Numbered from the stretch's first letter, positions 25,039 to 35,031 are shown. The stretch is 64,000 nt of DNA from a bacterium (GCA_026394195.1 JAPKYS010000017.1:47784-111783); one strand, 5' to 3'. A program made the numbers and translations. Notes: a model not told the origin generated them from the sequence alone.

Positions 25039-27339
25039 ATGAGAATACCTTACTTTCTGCTCCTCGTAAGTTGCTCAATAACCCTGGTGAATCATTCCGT
25101 ACTCAGTCAAACACGTGCGGTCCGGATCGACGGCGATCGCGCCAAATCGTACGTGGCAATTCTGGCGGCAGATTCTCTGGAAGGGCGCAGGTCCGGTCTG
25201 TCCGGAGGCGAAAAAGCGGCAAAATACATCGCCGTAAAATTCCAGGAATTCGGTCTGAAACCCGGAGTGGGGGATACCTCTTATTTCCAACGGTTTGCCA
25301 TGGCTGCGCCCATCGAGCGCCTGCCGATGACCTTCTGCATTCTACCCGACAGTATCCGCCCGGATACGGTGCATTTCAGCTACGGAGACGATTTCGTATC
25401 CTTCGCCTATGGTGGAGCGGGAAGAGTCGCAAGTTCAATAGTTTTCATCTCTTATGGGATTCATGAACCCACCAAAGGCAGAGACGATCTCAATGACGTC
25501 GATCTAACAGGAAAAATCGTGCTGGCATTGCGGGGGACCCCTTCCACCGAAGACGAAGCCTATTGGGATGATCAGAATTACAACGGGTATCGGTCTTCGC
25601 ATGCTCGCGATGCCGGAGCGGTCGGTTTCTTACAGGTCGGTTGGGATGAAGCGGTCCAGGGGACGATCAGTGAAGATTTCTTCCGAGCGGATTTACCTGC
25701 TTTTTGGCTCAGCAAAAAGACTTGCGAAGCACTGTTGAAAGGTACCGGCCTGACGGTCGATTCCCTGCGGACGCGAGCCAATGCTCATCCGTCCGGCTAT
25801 CACTATGAGGTTCCCTGTCAGGTATTGATGGAAGCCAACGCCGGAGTGATCCCCAATTCGACAACTTGCAACGTAGTTGCGCGTTTTCCCGGCGCAGATC
25901 CCAATTTGAAGGGGGAGATCGTGCTGCTGGGCGCGCATATGGATCACCTGGGAGTGGATGCGCTGGGACGAGTGTACAACGGTGCCGAGGATAATGGCTC
26001 CGGGACTGCGCTGCTCATGGAAATTGCGCACGCTTTAGCAACAGATCCCATCCCGCCTCGCCGTAGCGTCTACTTTTGCGCCTTCGCCGGTGAGGAACTC
26101 GGTTTGACCGGTTCGACGCAATTTGCCAAACACCCTCCCATCCCCCTGGATTCCGTGGTCGCTGTGATTAATATGGACATGGTCGGCGAAGGTGGAGAAG
26201 GGATCTCTTTAGGGGGAACCCCTAATTTTCCTCAAGCCTGGGACGTCTGGTCGAAAGCCCTGCCGGACTTTGAGAAGCAGCGCATTGTTCACTTCAAACC
26301 CGGACACAACAGCGATCACGCCCCCTTCGAAGATTTAGGTATTCCGGCATTTTCTACCTTTGGCCGTGGCGAACACTTCCACTATCACAATCCGTTAGAT
26401 GACGTCGAGTTAATCCAACCGAAGACCCTCGAAGAGGTCGGCGAGGTTGACTATGCCGGTCTGCGTGCCTTCGCAGATTACCCAGCTCAGTTGACTGATC
26501 CGCAGAGATATGCCCGATACCTCTATCAATCTGCTGAAACGGTTCAATTAGGCGCGCCTGCCCTCCCTCTGATTTCCGATGATGATTCTCCTGATTTGAT
26601 CCTCTATGAAGCAGGGAAATCTCTCGATCCTTCAGGTCGGAACCGGCTGCGTAAATTTATGGTGGATCTGGAACGCTTGGATAGATCAATCGTTGATCTG
26701 TCCAAGGCGAATATTGCTCAGGTGAAAACCTTTGCAGAAATTCCAGGTGGAAAAGTCGGTCCTGCAGTTGCGCTTGGCGTTCCCACTCCTGCTTTCGTCG
26801 AAGGTGAACCTGAGATATTCGATCTGCTGCGCAAATTAGACCTGCTCTTCATCCACGTGCCGCAGTCGCCAAAGGGCTTCTATTTTGGTGTCAGAGGAAT
26901 GAAAAAGGAGGGCAGAGAACTGGTGCAGCAATTGGAGGTTGCCCCGCAAGTGGTCATCTGGGAAACCCGGTCATTTTCTGAAGCAGTACAACTACTCAGT
27001 TCCGATGTCAAACCCAGCGTGATACGAGTCAATTCAGCGTCCGGCTTCACTCCGGACGATATTTCGGTGTATTTCCAAGGTGGGTCATTTCTCTGGCTGA
27101 GTCCGGAGACCATGCAGGCTTTAGATACTGCTGATCTGAAGCGGTTAGGAGAGGCCTGCGGCTGGAAAAATATCGGCGTGGATTGTGTTGATGCGGATTC
27201 TGCATTGCCCTTGATCAATGCCTGGGTGGTCAGGGGATATACCCCGTTGCGCATCAGAAGTCTGCTGGGAGAAAACCTGCTTCGCTTTCTGAAGAAACAC
27301 CACGATTTTGAGCGGTCGACGCCCGTGGCGACTCAATGA
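25039..27339 (+). CDS. secreted M28-family zinc peptidase with extra C-terminal domain
   Basis: The 766-residue product has a signal peptide (1 to about 23) and a PA-like insert (about 130-270). The M28 catalytic domain has all expected ligands: GAHMDHLG (about 295), YNGAEDNGSGTA (about 315), FAGEELGLTGS (about 350), MDMVGEG (about 380) and HFHYHNPLDD (about 450). It probably acts as an aminopeptidase outside the cytoplasm. Residues from about 480 to the end are not standard. The segment VRGYTPLRIRSLLGENLLRF resembles the end of membrane dipeptidases (M19), which may mean a degenerate second domain; this part is inference. Confidence 0.87.
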   Translation: MRIPYFLLLVSCSITLVNHSVLSQTRAVRIDGDRAKSYVAILAADSLEGRRSGLSGGEKAAKYIAVKFQEFGLKPGVGDTSYFQRFAMAAPIERLPMTFCILPDSIRPDTVHFSYGDDFVSFAYGGAGRVASSIVFISYGIHEPTKGRDDLNDVDLTGKIVLALRGTPSTEDEAYWDDQNYNGYRSSHARDAGAVGFLQVGWDEAVQGTISEDFFRADLPAFWLSKKTCEALLKGTGLTVDSLRTRANAHPSGYHYEVPCQVLMEANAGVIPNSTTCNVVARFPGADPNLKGEIVLLGAHMDHLGVDALGRVYNGAEDNGSGTALLMEIAHALATDPIPPRRSVYFCAFAGEELGLTGSTQFAKHPPIPLDSVVAVINMDMVGEGGEGISLGGTPNFPQAWDVWSKALPDFEKQRIVHFKPGHNSDHAPFEDLGIPAFSTFGRGEHFHYHNPLDDVELIQPKTLEEVGEVDYAGLRAFADYPAQLTDPQRYARYLYQSAETVQLGAPALPLISDDDSPDLILYEAGKSLDPSGRNRLRKFMVDLERLDRSIVDLSKANIAQVKTFAEIPGGKVGPAVALGVPTPAFVEGEPEIFDLLRKLDLLFIHVPQSPKGFYFGVRGMKKEGRELVQQLEVAPQVVIWETRSFSEAVQLLSSDVKPSVIRVNSASGFTPDDISVYFQGGSFLWLSPETMQALDTADLKRLGEACGWKNIGVDCVDADSALPLINAWVVRGYTPLRIRSLLGENLLRFLKKHHDFERSTPVATQ

Positions 27340-27763
27340 TCAGCGTTACCGGACCGTCGTTGACCAGGCTGACTTCCATGTGAGCTCCGAACACGCCTGT
27401 CTGTACCCGGACTCCTTCAGATCGCAGGAATTCCACGAACTGCACGAAGAGAGGCTCGGCCTTCTCCGGAGGCGCAGCAGTGGTGAAGGATGGGCGCTTA
27501 CCCTTACGGCAATCACCCAGCAGCGTGAATTGTGATACCGCCAGGATTTCTCCACCAATGTCCGCCAGCGACAAATTTAATTTCCCACCCTGATCTTCGT
27601 GGACGCGCAAACCGGCTGCCTTCTGCGCCATCCAGCGTACCGTCTGGCTGTCATCATCGTTGCTGATCCCCACCAATAACAGTGCGCCTCGTCCTATCTG
27701 AGCCGTAACCTCACCATCGACTCGGACTTCAGCCTTTGAAATCCTCTGGTAGACCACCATCAT
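27254..27763 (-). CDS. dtd: D-aminoacyl-tRNA deacylase
   Basis: A DTD proofreading enzyme that frees tRNA from wrongly attached D-amino acids (and glycine from tRNA-Ala). Both active-site motifs are present: SQFTLLGDCRKGKRPSF from residue 77 and the GP motif in VNDGPVTL (135-141). The protein is 169 residues, about 20 longer than usual, because its C-terminus (STAQNRGVSSESEAGFLPAD) reads into the opposite-strand M28 gene, with an 86-nt convergent overlap. ATG 27763 is followed directly by a second ATG with better spacing to GGGA. Confidence 0.92.
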   Translation of the reverse strand: MMVVYQRISKAEVRVDGEVTAQIGRGALLLVGISNDDDSQTVRWMAQKAAGLRVHEDQGGKLNLSLADIGGEILAVSQFTLLGDCRKGKRPSFTTAAPPEKAEPLFVQFVEFLRSEGVRVQTGVFGAHMEVSLVNDGPVTLIIESPRASTAQNRGVSSESEAGFLPADF

Positions 27764-28063
27764 CTTTTGATCCCGTATTAATGAGAATTGCCTTATGCTG
27801 GTTATCGTACAATATCGTAAAATTCCAACTTTAAAGCAACGAAAATTCCGTGGAAAAAATGCATTGATGTGATGCTGGGCACAGGTTCAAATTGCGAAAT
27901 TAACTAAATTGATGCCAGAGTCGGTGAAATACGCCTGATCGATTAGGTAACTCTACCCCTCAGTCGAAAAAATCATTCAATGCGGCATATTTTACCCTGT
28001 CAGACCGATATTAACCTGCACTTGTGACAACGGAAATAATTCCGGTTATGTGAAAAATATCTC
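27764..28063. other. intergenic region without recognised gene
   Basis: AT-rich DNA between dtd and the promoter of the beta-helix gene. A short frame at 28050-28238 overlaps that promoter and has no convincing features. I see nothing else in it. Confidence 0.6.
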
Positions 28064-28092
28064 TTTACTTCGCCTGTTTTTTATCTTATATT
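28064..28092 (+). promoter_or_regulatory. sigma70-like promoter for the beta-helix protein gene
   Basis: TTTACT (28064-28069), a 17-nt spacer and TATATT (28087-28092), leaving a leader of about 80 nt that ends in a strong GGGAGGGG ribosome binding site before 28177. Confidence 0.5.
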
Positions 28093-28176
28093 TAATCTGG
28101 TGGTATTTCGTCATACTAAACCACGATGATATAAAGACTAACGATACAAGCATGCACATCCCTGGGAGGGGACCCT

Positions 28177-29868
28177 ATGAAGTTGATAAAGTTTCTGATC
28201 ACGCTGAGCTTCCTGGTTACAATTGGGGTGGGGTATAGTTTCGCCGGCATCCACCTTGTACCCACCGAATACGCCACAATTCAGGAGGCCATCGGCGCCG
28301 CGATTAACGGAGATACTCTCCTTGTTAGTCCCGGAACCTACCACGAAAATCTCGATTTCCTCGGCAAAGACCTCGAACTCTTCAGCCTCTATCGCACCAC
28401 AGGGGACTCCAACTTCATTGTGAGCACGATTATCGATGGTGGTGACGTCGGTAGTTGTCTCCGCATGGTCTCCGGTGAAACCGGAATTGTCTCAGGTTTT
28501 ACCCTGATGAACGGGATCGGCAGCCCCTACCTCGGAATCTTCCGCGTTGGCGGAGCTTTCTATCTGATGAATTCTTCACCCACCATCGATCATAATATCA
28601 TCAAGGAAAATGTAACTCCGGATGGCGGCGGTGGAATCTTCAGCGATGGCGGATCACCGATTATCCAATATAACAACATCGTCAATAATGTCACGACTTC
28701 GGGTTCCGGCTGCGGAGCCGGCATTCTGATCATGAATACTGCTGGCGGCGAGATTGCCTGGAATTACCTCCAGTTCAACACCGCCAAGCATGGAGGCGGC
28801 ATCGCCATTAATGGCGCGTCTCCGCTGGTTACCCGCAATGTGATTGCTTTTAACACGGCGATCAGCACCGGCGGCGGTGGAATCGCCATGTACAACAACT
28901 CCAGTCCCGACGTCATCAACAACACCATCTCCAATAATACGGCTCCATGTAACTGGGGCGGCGGCGTTGAAATCCAGGATGGGTCCGCTCCCGTCTTCAT
29001 GAACAACATCGTCTCCTTCAGTGTGCAGGGCGGTGGCTTCGCGGTGATCGGCAGTTGCACTGCGGTGTTTTCCTACAATCTCTACTTCGAGAATGTCGGG
29101 GGCAACTACATCAATTGCGTGCCGGGCTTGGGCGATCTGGTGGGCGACCCAGCCTATATCGGTGGGGCTCCCTACGACTTCCATCTGACCGCCTTATCAG
29201 CCGCTATCGACCACGGCAATCCCGACATCGCTTACCGCGATCCCGATGGAACCCGCAATGACTGCGGCGCGTTTTACTACAATCAGGGAGCGACAACGCC
29301 CGTGGTCCTCCAGTCTTTTAACGCCGCCTTGGTATCGGAAGGCGTGCAACTGAACTGGAGCACTGCCTGTGAACTGGAATGCTACGGCTGGTACCTACAA
29401 CGCCAGACCGAAAATGGCGAATTTGTCAACATAAGTCCATTCATCTCCGGATACGGCACCAGCATTGAAGAACACGATTACGGCTTCACCGACGTGAATG
29501 CCCAAATCGGTAATTCCTACACCTACAGGTTGCTGCAGATCGATATAGGTGGTGCGGTGACCTATTCGGATGAGATTTCGGTGACCTGTAGTCTCTCTAA
29601 ACCAGAGCGATTCAGCTTGCTGCAGAATTATCCCAATCCGTTCAACCCTGAGACGGTGATTTCCTACACTCTGCCTGATGCTATGCAAGTTCGTCTGACT
29701 ATCTTCGACATTTCAGGTCGCTTGATCTCAGAGCTGTCGAATGGAATGCAAGACGTAGGTTTGCATAAAATCACCTGGAGCGGCAGGCGCCTCACCGCAG
29801 GAACGTACATTTGCCGTCTCGAGGCAGGCGCGCAAACCTACAGCCGACTGTTAACCTTAGTAAAATAA
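28177..29868 (+). CDS. secreted right-handed parallel beta-helix protein with type IX sorting domain
   Basis: The 563-residue product has a signal peptide (1-24). The passenger is a parallel beta-helix (about 30-350). It opens with VPTEYATIQEAIGAAINGDT and contains repeated N-rich coils such as DHNIIKENVTPDGGGGIFSD and VINNTISNNTAPCNWGGGVE, as in PbH1/pectate-lyase-like proteins. The C-terminal 85 residues form a Por-type sorting domain: LLQNYPNPFNPETVISYTLP, then FDISGRLISEL and a LTLVK end. Probably exported by a type IX system and kept at or released from the surface. No catalytic residues are evident. A perfect terminator follows. Confidence 0.85.
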   Translation: MKLIKFLITLSFLVTIGVGYSFAGIHLVPTEYATIQEAIGAAINGDTLLVSPGTYHENLDFLGKDLELFSLYRTTGDSNFIVSTIIDGGDVGSCLRMVSGETGIVSGFTLMNGIGSPYLGIFRVGGAFYLMNSSPTIDHNIIKENVTPDGGGGIFSDGGSPIIQYNNIVNNVTTSGSGCGAGILIMNTAGGEIAWNYLQFNTAKHGGGIAINGASPLVTRNVIAFNTAISTGGGGIAMYNNSSPDVINNTISNNTAPCNWGGGVEIQDGSAPVFMNNIVSFSVQGGGFAVIGSCTAVFSYNLYFENVGGNYINCVPGLGDLVGDPAYIGGAPYDFHLTALSAAIDHGNPDIAYRDPDGTRNDCGAFYYNQGATTPVVLQSFNAALVSEGVQLNWSTACELECYGWYLQRQTENGEFVNISPFISGYGTSIEEHDYGFTDVNAQIGNSYTYRLLQIDIGGAVTYSDEISVTCSLSKPERFSLLQNYPNPFNPETVISYTLPDAMQVRLTIFDISGRLISELSNGMQDVGLHKITWSGRRLTAGTYICRLEAGAQTYSRLLTLVK

Positions 29869-29891
29869 CGACCCAAACACCTCCCAGAAAC

Positions 29892-29927
29892 AACAGGGGC
29901 TCGCATTGGCGAGTCCCTGTTATTTTT
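29892..29927 (+). terminator. rho-independent terminator after the beta-helix gene
   Basis: AACAGGGGCTCGC, loop ATTG, GCGAGTCCCTGTT form a 13-bp stem with one G-U pair, followed by ATTTTT. It ends 59 nt after the stop codon. Confidence 0.9.
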
Positions 29928-30264
29928 ATAGAAACCTTTAAAGCGGTAATCTTTCCAGCCCGCTCATGCGTTAACTCGATGGATATTAATCAGACGGGAA
30001 AATTTCGGACAAAACGGAAGCTTCCATTCCCGCTATCTGGCGCTCTCTAGATACGTTGCGTCAAATTTCAGACGCCGACAGGAGGCGAAAACTGACGCTT
30101 TATAACCCGAACTTGCAAGTGTTAGCACATCCTGCTGGTTCCGTAGGAATGGCTATACTACAAATCCTGACACAACAAGAAAGCTAGGATGGCTTGTTTA
30201 GTCTTGCAATATTAAGTAGTCGGATTAATAATTGTGTGGAACAGTCAAAGGTAGAGATCCGCTC
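29928..30264. other. intergenic region between convergent genes, one long hairpin
   Basis: No gene is supported here. One notable structure is at 30058-30098: GCGTCA/TGACGC outer arms, AATTTC/GAAAAC, and an inner CGCC/GGCG, which would give a nearly continuous hairpin. Its lack of a T-run argues against a simple terminator. Confidence 0.55.
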
Positions 30265-31820
30265 CTACAGTTTTTCTAGACCACCCCGCAGCTCATAAAT
30301 ATAATACCCATCTCCCTTAGCTATCACGCCGTAGGTTTGATCGAGCAAACTTTGCAGCTCCTGAAATTCCCTGGTGGTGTCAGCGCCATAAACCCACCGC
30401 TTGTTTTCACCGAATATTTGCACGATAAAACGCGGCTGGGCAGCCTTTAGCTCACTAATGAATTCCTTTCGCAAATTCTGGATATAAGGGTTGGAAATGT
30501 CATGATAAAAATGAAAATCGTATACGAACCGAGTTGCTAATTTTGCTCTAGATATTAGTAAAGCATGAACCGCTCCGCCCGTCCAGTCGAGTGGTTGTAC
30601 GGTATCTCCTGGACGTAAATTAGCTTGTAAATAAACTGCAATTTCGTCAACCTGCCCACTTTTAATCGCAGGCAGCTTGTGTTCGAATAAAAGCATGGCT
30701 GAATCCGGCGGCGGATTCACTGCCAATACTACTGTTAGCAGAAATACAGCTATGGGAAATAACCTCTCGCCCTTCGTTGAATCCTTATTTTGTCTAACAA
30801 GAGTGAGCGAACATAATTGAATTAAAAAGAATAAAAAGAGAAGCCAGTGATAACTCCAGAATTGACCTGCTAATAAAGTGTAGATGCTGTAGCAGAAAGT
30901 TAGACCTGCTAATAGGATGACCTGACGTTTTAATGCTGAATTAAGCGTCGAGTGATAAAGGCTGATAAAAACGCCCACCACCGCGGCAGCGAACCATATT
31001 GTAAATTCACCCAGATTCCGGTAGTTCTGGAGTAGATAGGTAATACGCTTATATCCTATAATGGATTCGTGGTTGCCAGTTAAATGGGCGTACAAGCGCC
31101 AATAATTGACGGCGATATCGAAGAAAGGAGCCAGTGCGCCTACCGCTGCCAAATAGAGCAAAACTGCTATGAGCGGAATTGAAAAGCCGATAATACTCGG
31201 GAGAAGATAGAATTTAATAATAGTCCGCAATCCCGAGGAATTATCGGGTTTGTTCTTTTTATGATCGACGATAATAAAGAGCAACAGCAGTGGTAGTCCT
31301 ATCGCGGCATGAGGTTTGATTGTCGCTGCTATACCGAAAAGCAATCCCAATGCTGTGCTTTTAAGGGTAAAATTGAGCTTTTCCAAACTGGTCGAAAGGT
31401 AGACAGCCGCAACAATCGGAACAAGAACCAGCGCTTCTCGTTGGAGACTCGTCTCTGGACCCAGTCTTAAGTACGCCAATCCCCAGAGAACGGAGCCAGC
31501 CCAGGCTACCTTTAATCCAAAAGCTCTCATTATCCGCCAATTGAGGAATAAAACGAATCCCATAATAATCAAGTCGGCAATTCTCACTCCCAGATCGGTA
31601 TACCCAGAAAGACGTCCGATAAGGTAATAACAGAAATACGTTCCAGGTAAATTCATATCGAAGAAATCGCAATACGGGACATAATGAAAATGGTCCATCA
31701 GAAAAGACAGGTATAGCATAATCGGCGCGTCGTGCTGGTAGCGCCATTGCAGGGAAGCCATCGCGCCTAAAACCAACATAACACTCAATAAAATTAAAAT
31801 TAGTCTAACTAACTTGTTCG
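30265..31820 (-). CDS. GT-C type membrane glycosyltransferase-like protein
   Basis: A polytopic membrane protein of about 510 residues with roughly ten transmembrane segments. It has a first-loop motif PYCDFFDMNLPGTYF, like the acidic loop of PMT/ArnT-type GT-C enzymes that use polyprenyl-phosphate sugars, and a soluble C-terminal domain of about 120 residues. The acceptor is unknown. The start is unclear: the frame has no ATG before 31779. A perfect AAGGAG at 31830-31835 is followed 8 nt later by ACG (31819-31821) in the same frame, which would give a good N-terminal membrane anchor (NKLVRLILILLSVMLVLGAM). TTG at 31788 is the alternative. End coordinate given as about the ACG. Confidence 0.65.
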
Positions 31821-31964
31821 TACCAGGTTCTCCTTTTCAATTAACTCGGACCGATCACCGAGCTAAACATTTTCGTCAACGGATGACTCGTCCTCCAATA
31901 AAAACGGTTCAACAAATGGTAGCACCGGATGTTGAATCGCAAGTAGGTTACTTTCTCTTTTGGA

Positions 31965-34106
31965 TCACAATTGGCGCGGGCTATAGCCGGCCCGCCGTAA
32001 CTCTTCGATGAATTTCGGGAGATCTGTCCCGTCGTGAAGCAGCGCCTTCTTGGCGCTTTCCCGCTCAGCGATGTAAGGAATCAGATGTTTTTGGTGCAGT
32101 ATTTTATCCATGAGCAGTTGATCGCTTACCTCCAACCGGATCGGTTCACCGCCCACGTAGACGTGCCCCGACTTTTCACTCATCTCTTCCAACAGATGCG
32201 TGGCATTGGGAGGCAGGTTGTTCTGGATGTTTTCGTGCAGGAAGTCTATCATCTGCTTGATGGATACATTTTCTTCCAAACCGCGTCGGATCGCCGCACG
32301 ATTTAAAACCACCCTGCCTTTCTGATCGTCTGTGAAACGTGCGAGATAAAGTTGTCGGTCCAGGGGGAAACTCTCGGTTACTATGATTTCCATGTTGGGA
32401 TGCATGATCAGGCGATCCGGATTATCGTGTTTTGGGAAAGGAGAAATATCCGGCTGCAATCCCAATAACCACGCGCCGCTATCGGTTAATTTGAACAAAT
32501 CAAGCCGCCGGTTGGCGATGGTGGTCGTATCGACGATGCCGATCCAGTTCAATGATCGCTCCAGCGTCGCCTTCATGAAGCGGTACTTCTCCTTGATGGG
32601 ATCGTTGGTCAGCCCCGGCGGCGGACCGCTGCGGAAGGCCATCTCCCGATCACATAGCTCATCGAAGAAAACCTTCATCTCGACCCATTCACCGATCGGA
32701 CAGTCGCAGATCAACCGCAGAATGGCGCGGCGCAAGGAAAAGACCTGGGGTGTATCCCCTTTCTGCAATACTCCCTGCAGAGGGCTGGAGTCGCGGTCAT
32801 TCCATGATCCGTTTTGCCGGTAGAACGTCCAGAAATCGCGGTAAAAAACAGATACGTCCTGTACCGGCAGCAGTTGATTGATGTTGATGCGCCAGCGCTC
32901 GCCATCGGGATAGAAGATATCTTTTCCATAGGCGTACAGGAAAAGAAAGTCGAGATAGTGGTACGAATCCACAGGTTGACCTTCCAATCGGTCCAGGATT
33001 CGTTTCAGGTTCTTTTTATGCATTCCCCCTTTGCGGATGACGCCCACCTCGCAGCGGACCAGATGGTTGAGCAACTGGTGGAAATCGATCCAGAGGGTTG
33101 GGCGTTCTTTACCTCGGGATCCCAACGCGAAATCTTCGTCGGGAGCCTTGAAAACCGTAATCGAAGGCCTGACGTCACGATATTTTTCGCGGAAGTTGGT
33201 GCGGACCAGAAAAGTCATCTCGCGTGGGAGCACGTAGAGGGATAATTTATGCCGTTTCCGACCGACTTCCATCTCGCTGATAATGGTGCAGACCAGTCCT
33301 AATTCGTCTTTAAGTCGGTGCAAACTTTCGTTTAACACCGTTTCATCATCATCGTCATTGAACAGGGATAATTCGTGATTCAACTCCTGGTGTGTGAGAC
33401 CTTCGGGGTGCAGCGCCAATATTTTCAGCAGCTTTCGGTCTTCCGGTGCCAGTGAATCAAAGAATCGTCGCAAGTGTGAGGCATTCAACAACTCTGCCTT
33501 CAACCAGGGGATAAGGGTACGATCACGCCCCATTTTCTTGGGGTCGCCCCCCAGCAGTTTGACCAGATTATGTTGCTGATCTTTGCTGCGATGTGACAGA
33601 ACGGAACCGTACTTGCCTGCTAAATATGATGGGAGTTGTAGTTTTTCGGCGCAGGGCTCCAGGAGGTGGAGTGAAACGGAAACCTCACCCTTGGATGATT
33701 GGTGGCACTCCCATACCAGCCCGCGATGAATCAGTGGTTCGATGATCTGTTCGACCTTTTCGCCCTCGTCAAGTGGAAAACCTGTTTCCATCTCTTTGAA
33801 TGACAGGGTGCCGCCTTCCGAAAAGATATAGTAGAGCAGATCACAACTTCGCTTAGGTAGCCGATCCAGTATGTGGCTGATCTTTTCAGGATTTTGGAGA
33901 GCCTCGATCATCTTCGGTTGAAGTTCCTCGCGCGGCATGAGCATGGCGCTTTCGGAATGCAGCCAAAGGATTGCCATCCGCCTTAAAGCGCTCTCGGGAA
34001 GGTTGGGGATACCATCGCGGATCGCTTCGAAGTTAAGTTTTTTTATGGTCAGCGCGAATTCGGGTTTCTGGCGTGTTGTCTTAATTTGTTTCTTATCTTT
34101 CTTCAT
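31965..34106 (-). CDS. helicase-associated (PF13625-like) domain protein without motor
   Basis: A soluble 713-residue protein. Its C-terminal ~150 residues (MHPNMEIIVTESFPLDRQLY, LARFTDDQKG, SIKQMIDFLHENIQNNLP) match the Helicase_C_3/XPB N-terminal-like domain that also occurs in stand-alone bacterial proteins. The N-terminal part has winged-helix-like repeats (LPKRSCDLLYYIFSEGG, DRKLLKILALHPEGL). No Walker A or helicase motifs are present, so it is not itself a helicase. The role is unknown; DNA binding is plausible. The start at 34106 follows no clear ribosome binding site. Confidence 0.6.
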   Translation of the reverse strand: MKKDKKQIKTTRQKPEFALTIKKLNFEAIRDGIPNLPESALRRMAILWLHSESAMLMPREELQPKMIEALQNPEKISHILDRLPKRSCDLLYYIFSEGGTLSFKEMETGFPLDEGEKVEQIIEPLIHRGLVWECHQSSKGEVSVSLHLLEPCAEKLQLPSYLAGKYGSVLSHRSKDQQHNLVKLLGGDPKKMGRDRTLIPWLKAELLNASHLRRFFDSLAPEDRKLLKILALHPEGLTHQELNHELSLFNDDDDETVLNESLHRLKDELGLVCTIISEMEVGRKRHKLSLYVLPREMTFLVRTNFREKYRDVRPSITVFKAPDEDFALGSRGKERPTLWIDFHQLLNHLVRCEVGVIRKGGMHKKNLKRILDRLEGQPVDSYHYLDFLFLYAYGKDIFYPDGERWRININQLLPVQDVSVFYRDFWTFYRQNGSWNDRDSSPLQGVLQKGDTPQVFSLRRAILRLICDCPIGEWVEMKVFFDELCDREMAFRSGPPPGLTNDPIKEKYRFMKATLERSLNWIGIVDTTTIANRRLDLFKLTDSGAWLLGLQPDISPFPKHDNPDRLIMHPNMEIIVTESFPLDRQLYLARFTDDQKGRVVLNRAAIRRGLEENVSIKQMIDFLHENIQNNLPPNATHLLEEMSEKSGHVYVGGEPIRLEVSDQLLMDKILHQKHLIPYIAERESAKKALLHDGTDLPKFIEELRRAGYSPRQL

Positions 34107-34271
34107 TGCGAGACGGTTCGTTACAGGCGCACAACGACAGGAAAAGATCGATGGCGTCTGGTATTGTATGACTTACCAACACTATCCCGTGAAGGGATTG
34201 TAGTCGGTGGATTAAATTGCAACTTTTGGGTTGTTACATTCAAGTGCAATATTATGCAGGAAATCCATTAC

Positions 34272-34667
34272 CTACCCTGGAAGTGACGTAATCCAAACTT
34301 GTCGGCGTCGTGGACCATCGAATTCCGCGAAGAAAACCGATTGCCAGGTTCCCAGCTTCGCAGAATTGGCTTCGATCGGAACCAATACCGAACTCCCTGT
34401 CAATGTGGCTTTAATATGCGCTGCTGAATTACCTTCGAGGTGCGTGTATTGCTCTTCAAATGGAATTTTTCGTTCCAATGAATTCAGTATGTCACGTTTA
34501 ACGGCTGGATCGGCGTTTTCGTTGACGATTATACCGGCGGTTGTATGCGGGACAAAGAGCAAGAGCGCGCCACTCTTTAATCCTGATTTATCCAGCGCTT
34601 GATTCAGCAGGTGGTCAATATTAATGAGTTCACACCTTTTGGCGGTATTGATCTCGAATTTGTACAC
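34272..34667 (-). CDS. yjbQ: YjbQ/UPF0047 family protein
   Basis: A small 131-residue enzyme-like protein with the complete family signature: FVPHTTAGIIVNENADP, THLEGNSAAHIKATL, and TWQSVFFAEFDGPRRR. Family members have weak thiamine-phosphate synthase activity in vitro, and the physiological role is unsettled. The three histidines and glutamate in these motifs form the metal site. GTG 34667 (VYKFEINTAKRCELI) is chosen because homologues start there and GGAG lies upstream; a longer frame to 34703 would read through a run of nine T. Confidence 0.88.
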   Translation of the reverse strand: MYKFEINTAKRCELINIDHLLNQALDKSGLKSGALLLFVPHTTAGIIVNENADPAVKRDILNSLERKIPFEEQYTHLEGNSAAHIKATLTGSSVLVPIEANSAKLGTWQSVFFAEFDGPRRRQVWITSLPG

Positions 34668-35031
34668 CTTTGTTAGTTTCTCCAGCAAAAAAAAACCCAA
34701 CAAGGGCCGTGGGGATCAAGCGCGAACTTACAGCCGCGTACGCCAGAACCCTCCCCTGAGGTTTTGTTTCCCTGGCAAATCTCTCAGCGGACTATATTAT
34801 AATAAAAAAAAAGCCAAAAGTCAAGAGGAATAATCAATTCCTGAAAAATTTATTTTACCCTTAATAATTGTCGTAATATTCGGAGAATATTAGCATTTTT
34901 TCAATTAATTTAAAGACAAAACTGAGCGAAAGTGCTAATAGAACTTTAACAATCTTGTAACAAATTCTAAAACTTTTTTGGATTCGAGGGAGTCCTCAGG
35001 CAGCGCCGGAGGCTAAAGAAGGCAGCAAATT
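34668..35031. other. intergenic region with a possible structured yjbQ leader
   Basis: No gene is supported. Positions 34734-34790 can fold on either strand: outer CCGC/GCGG, then GCCAG/CTGGC, then AACC/GGTT around a 9-nt loop. On the minus strand this is followed by a run of nine U (34687-34695) just before the yjbQ ribosome binding site. The rest (34800-35000) is AT-rich and featureless. Confidence 0.4.

Noticed and set aside
28050..28238. Short frame before the beta-helix gene
   Set aside because: It overlaps the predicted promoter and the next gene's start and has no ribosome binding site or similarity.
28654..29184. 176-codon minus-strand frame inside the beta-helix gene
   Set aside because: Antisense shadow caused by codon bias of the sense gene; no family resemblance.
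34734..34790. Thiamine-pyrophosphate riboswitch before yjbQ
   Set aside because: CTGAGA is present on the minus strand, but the ACCTGATCTGG and CCAGCG parts of the THI box are missing.
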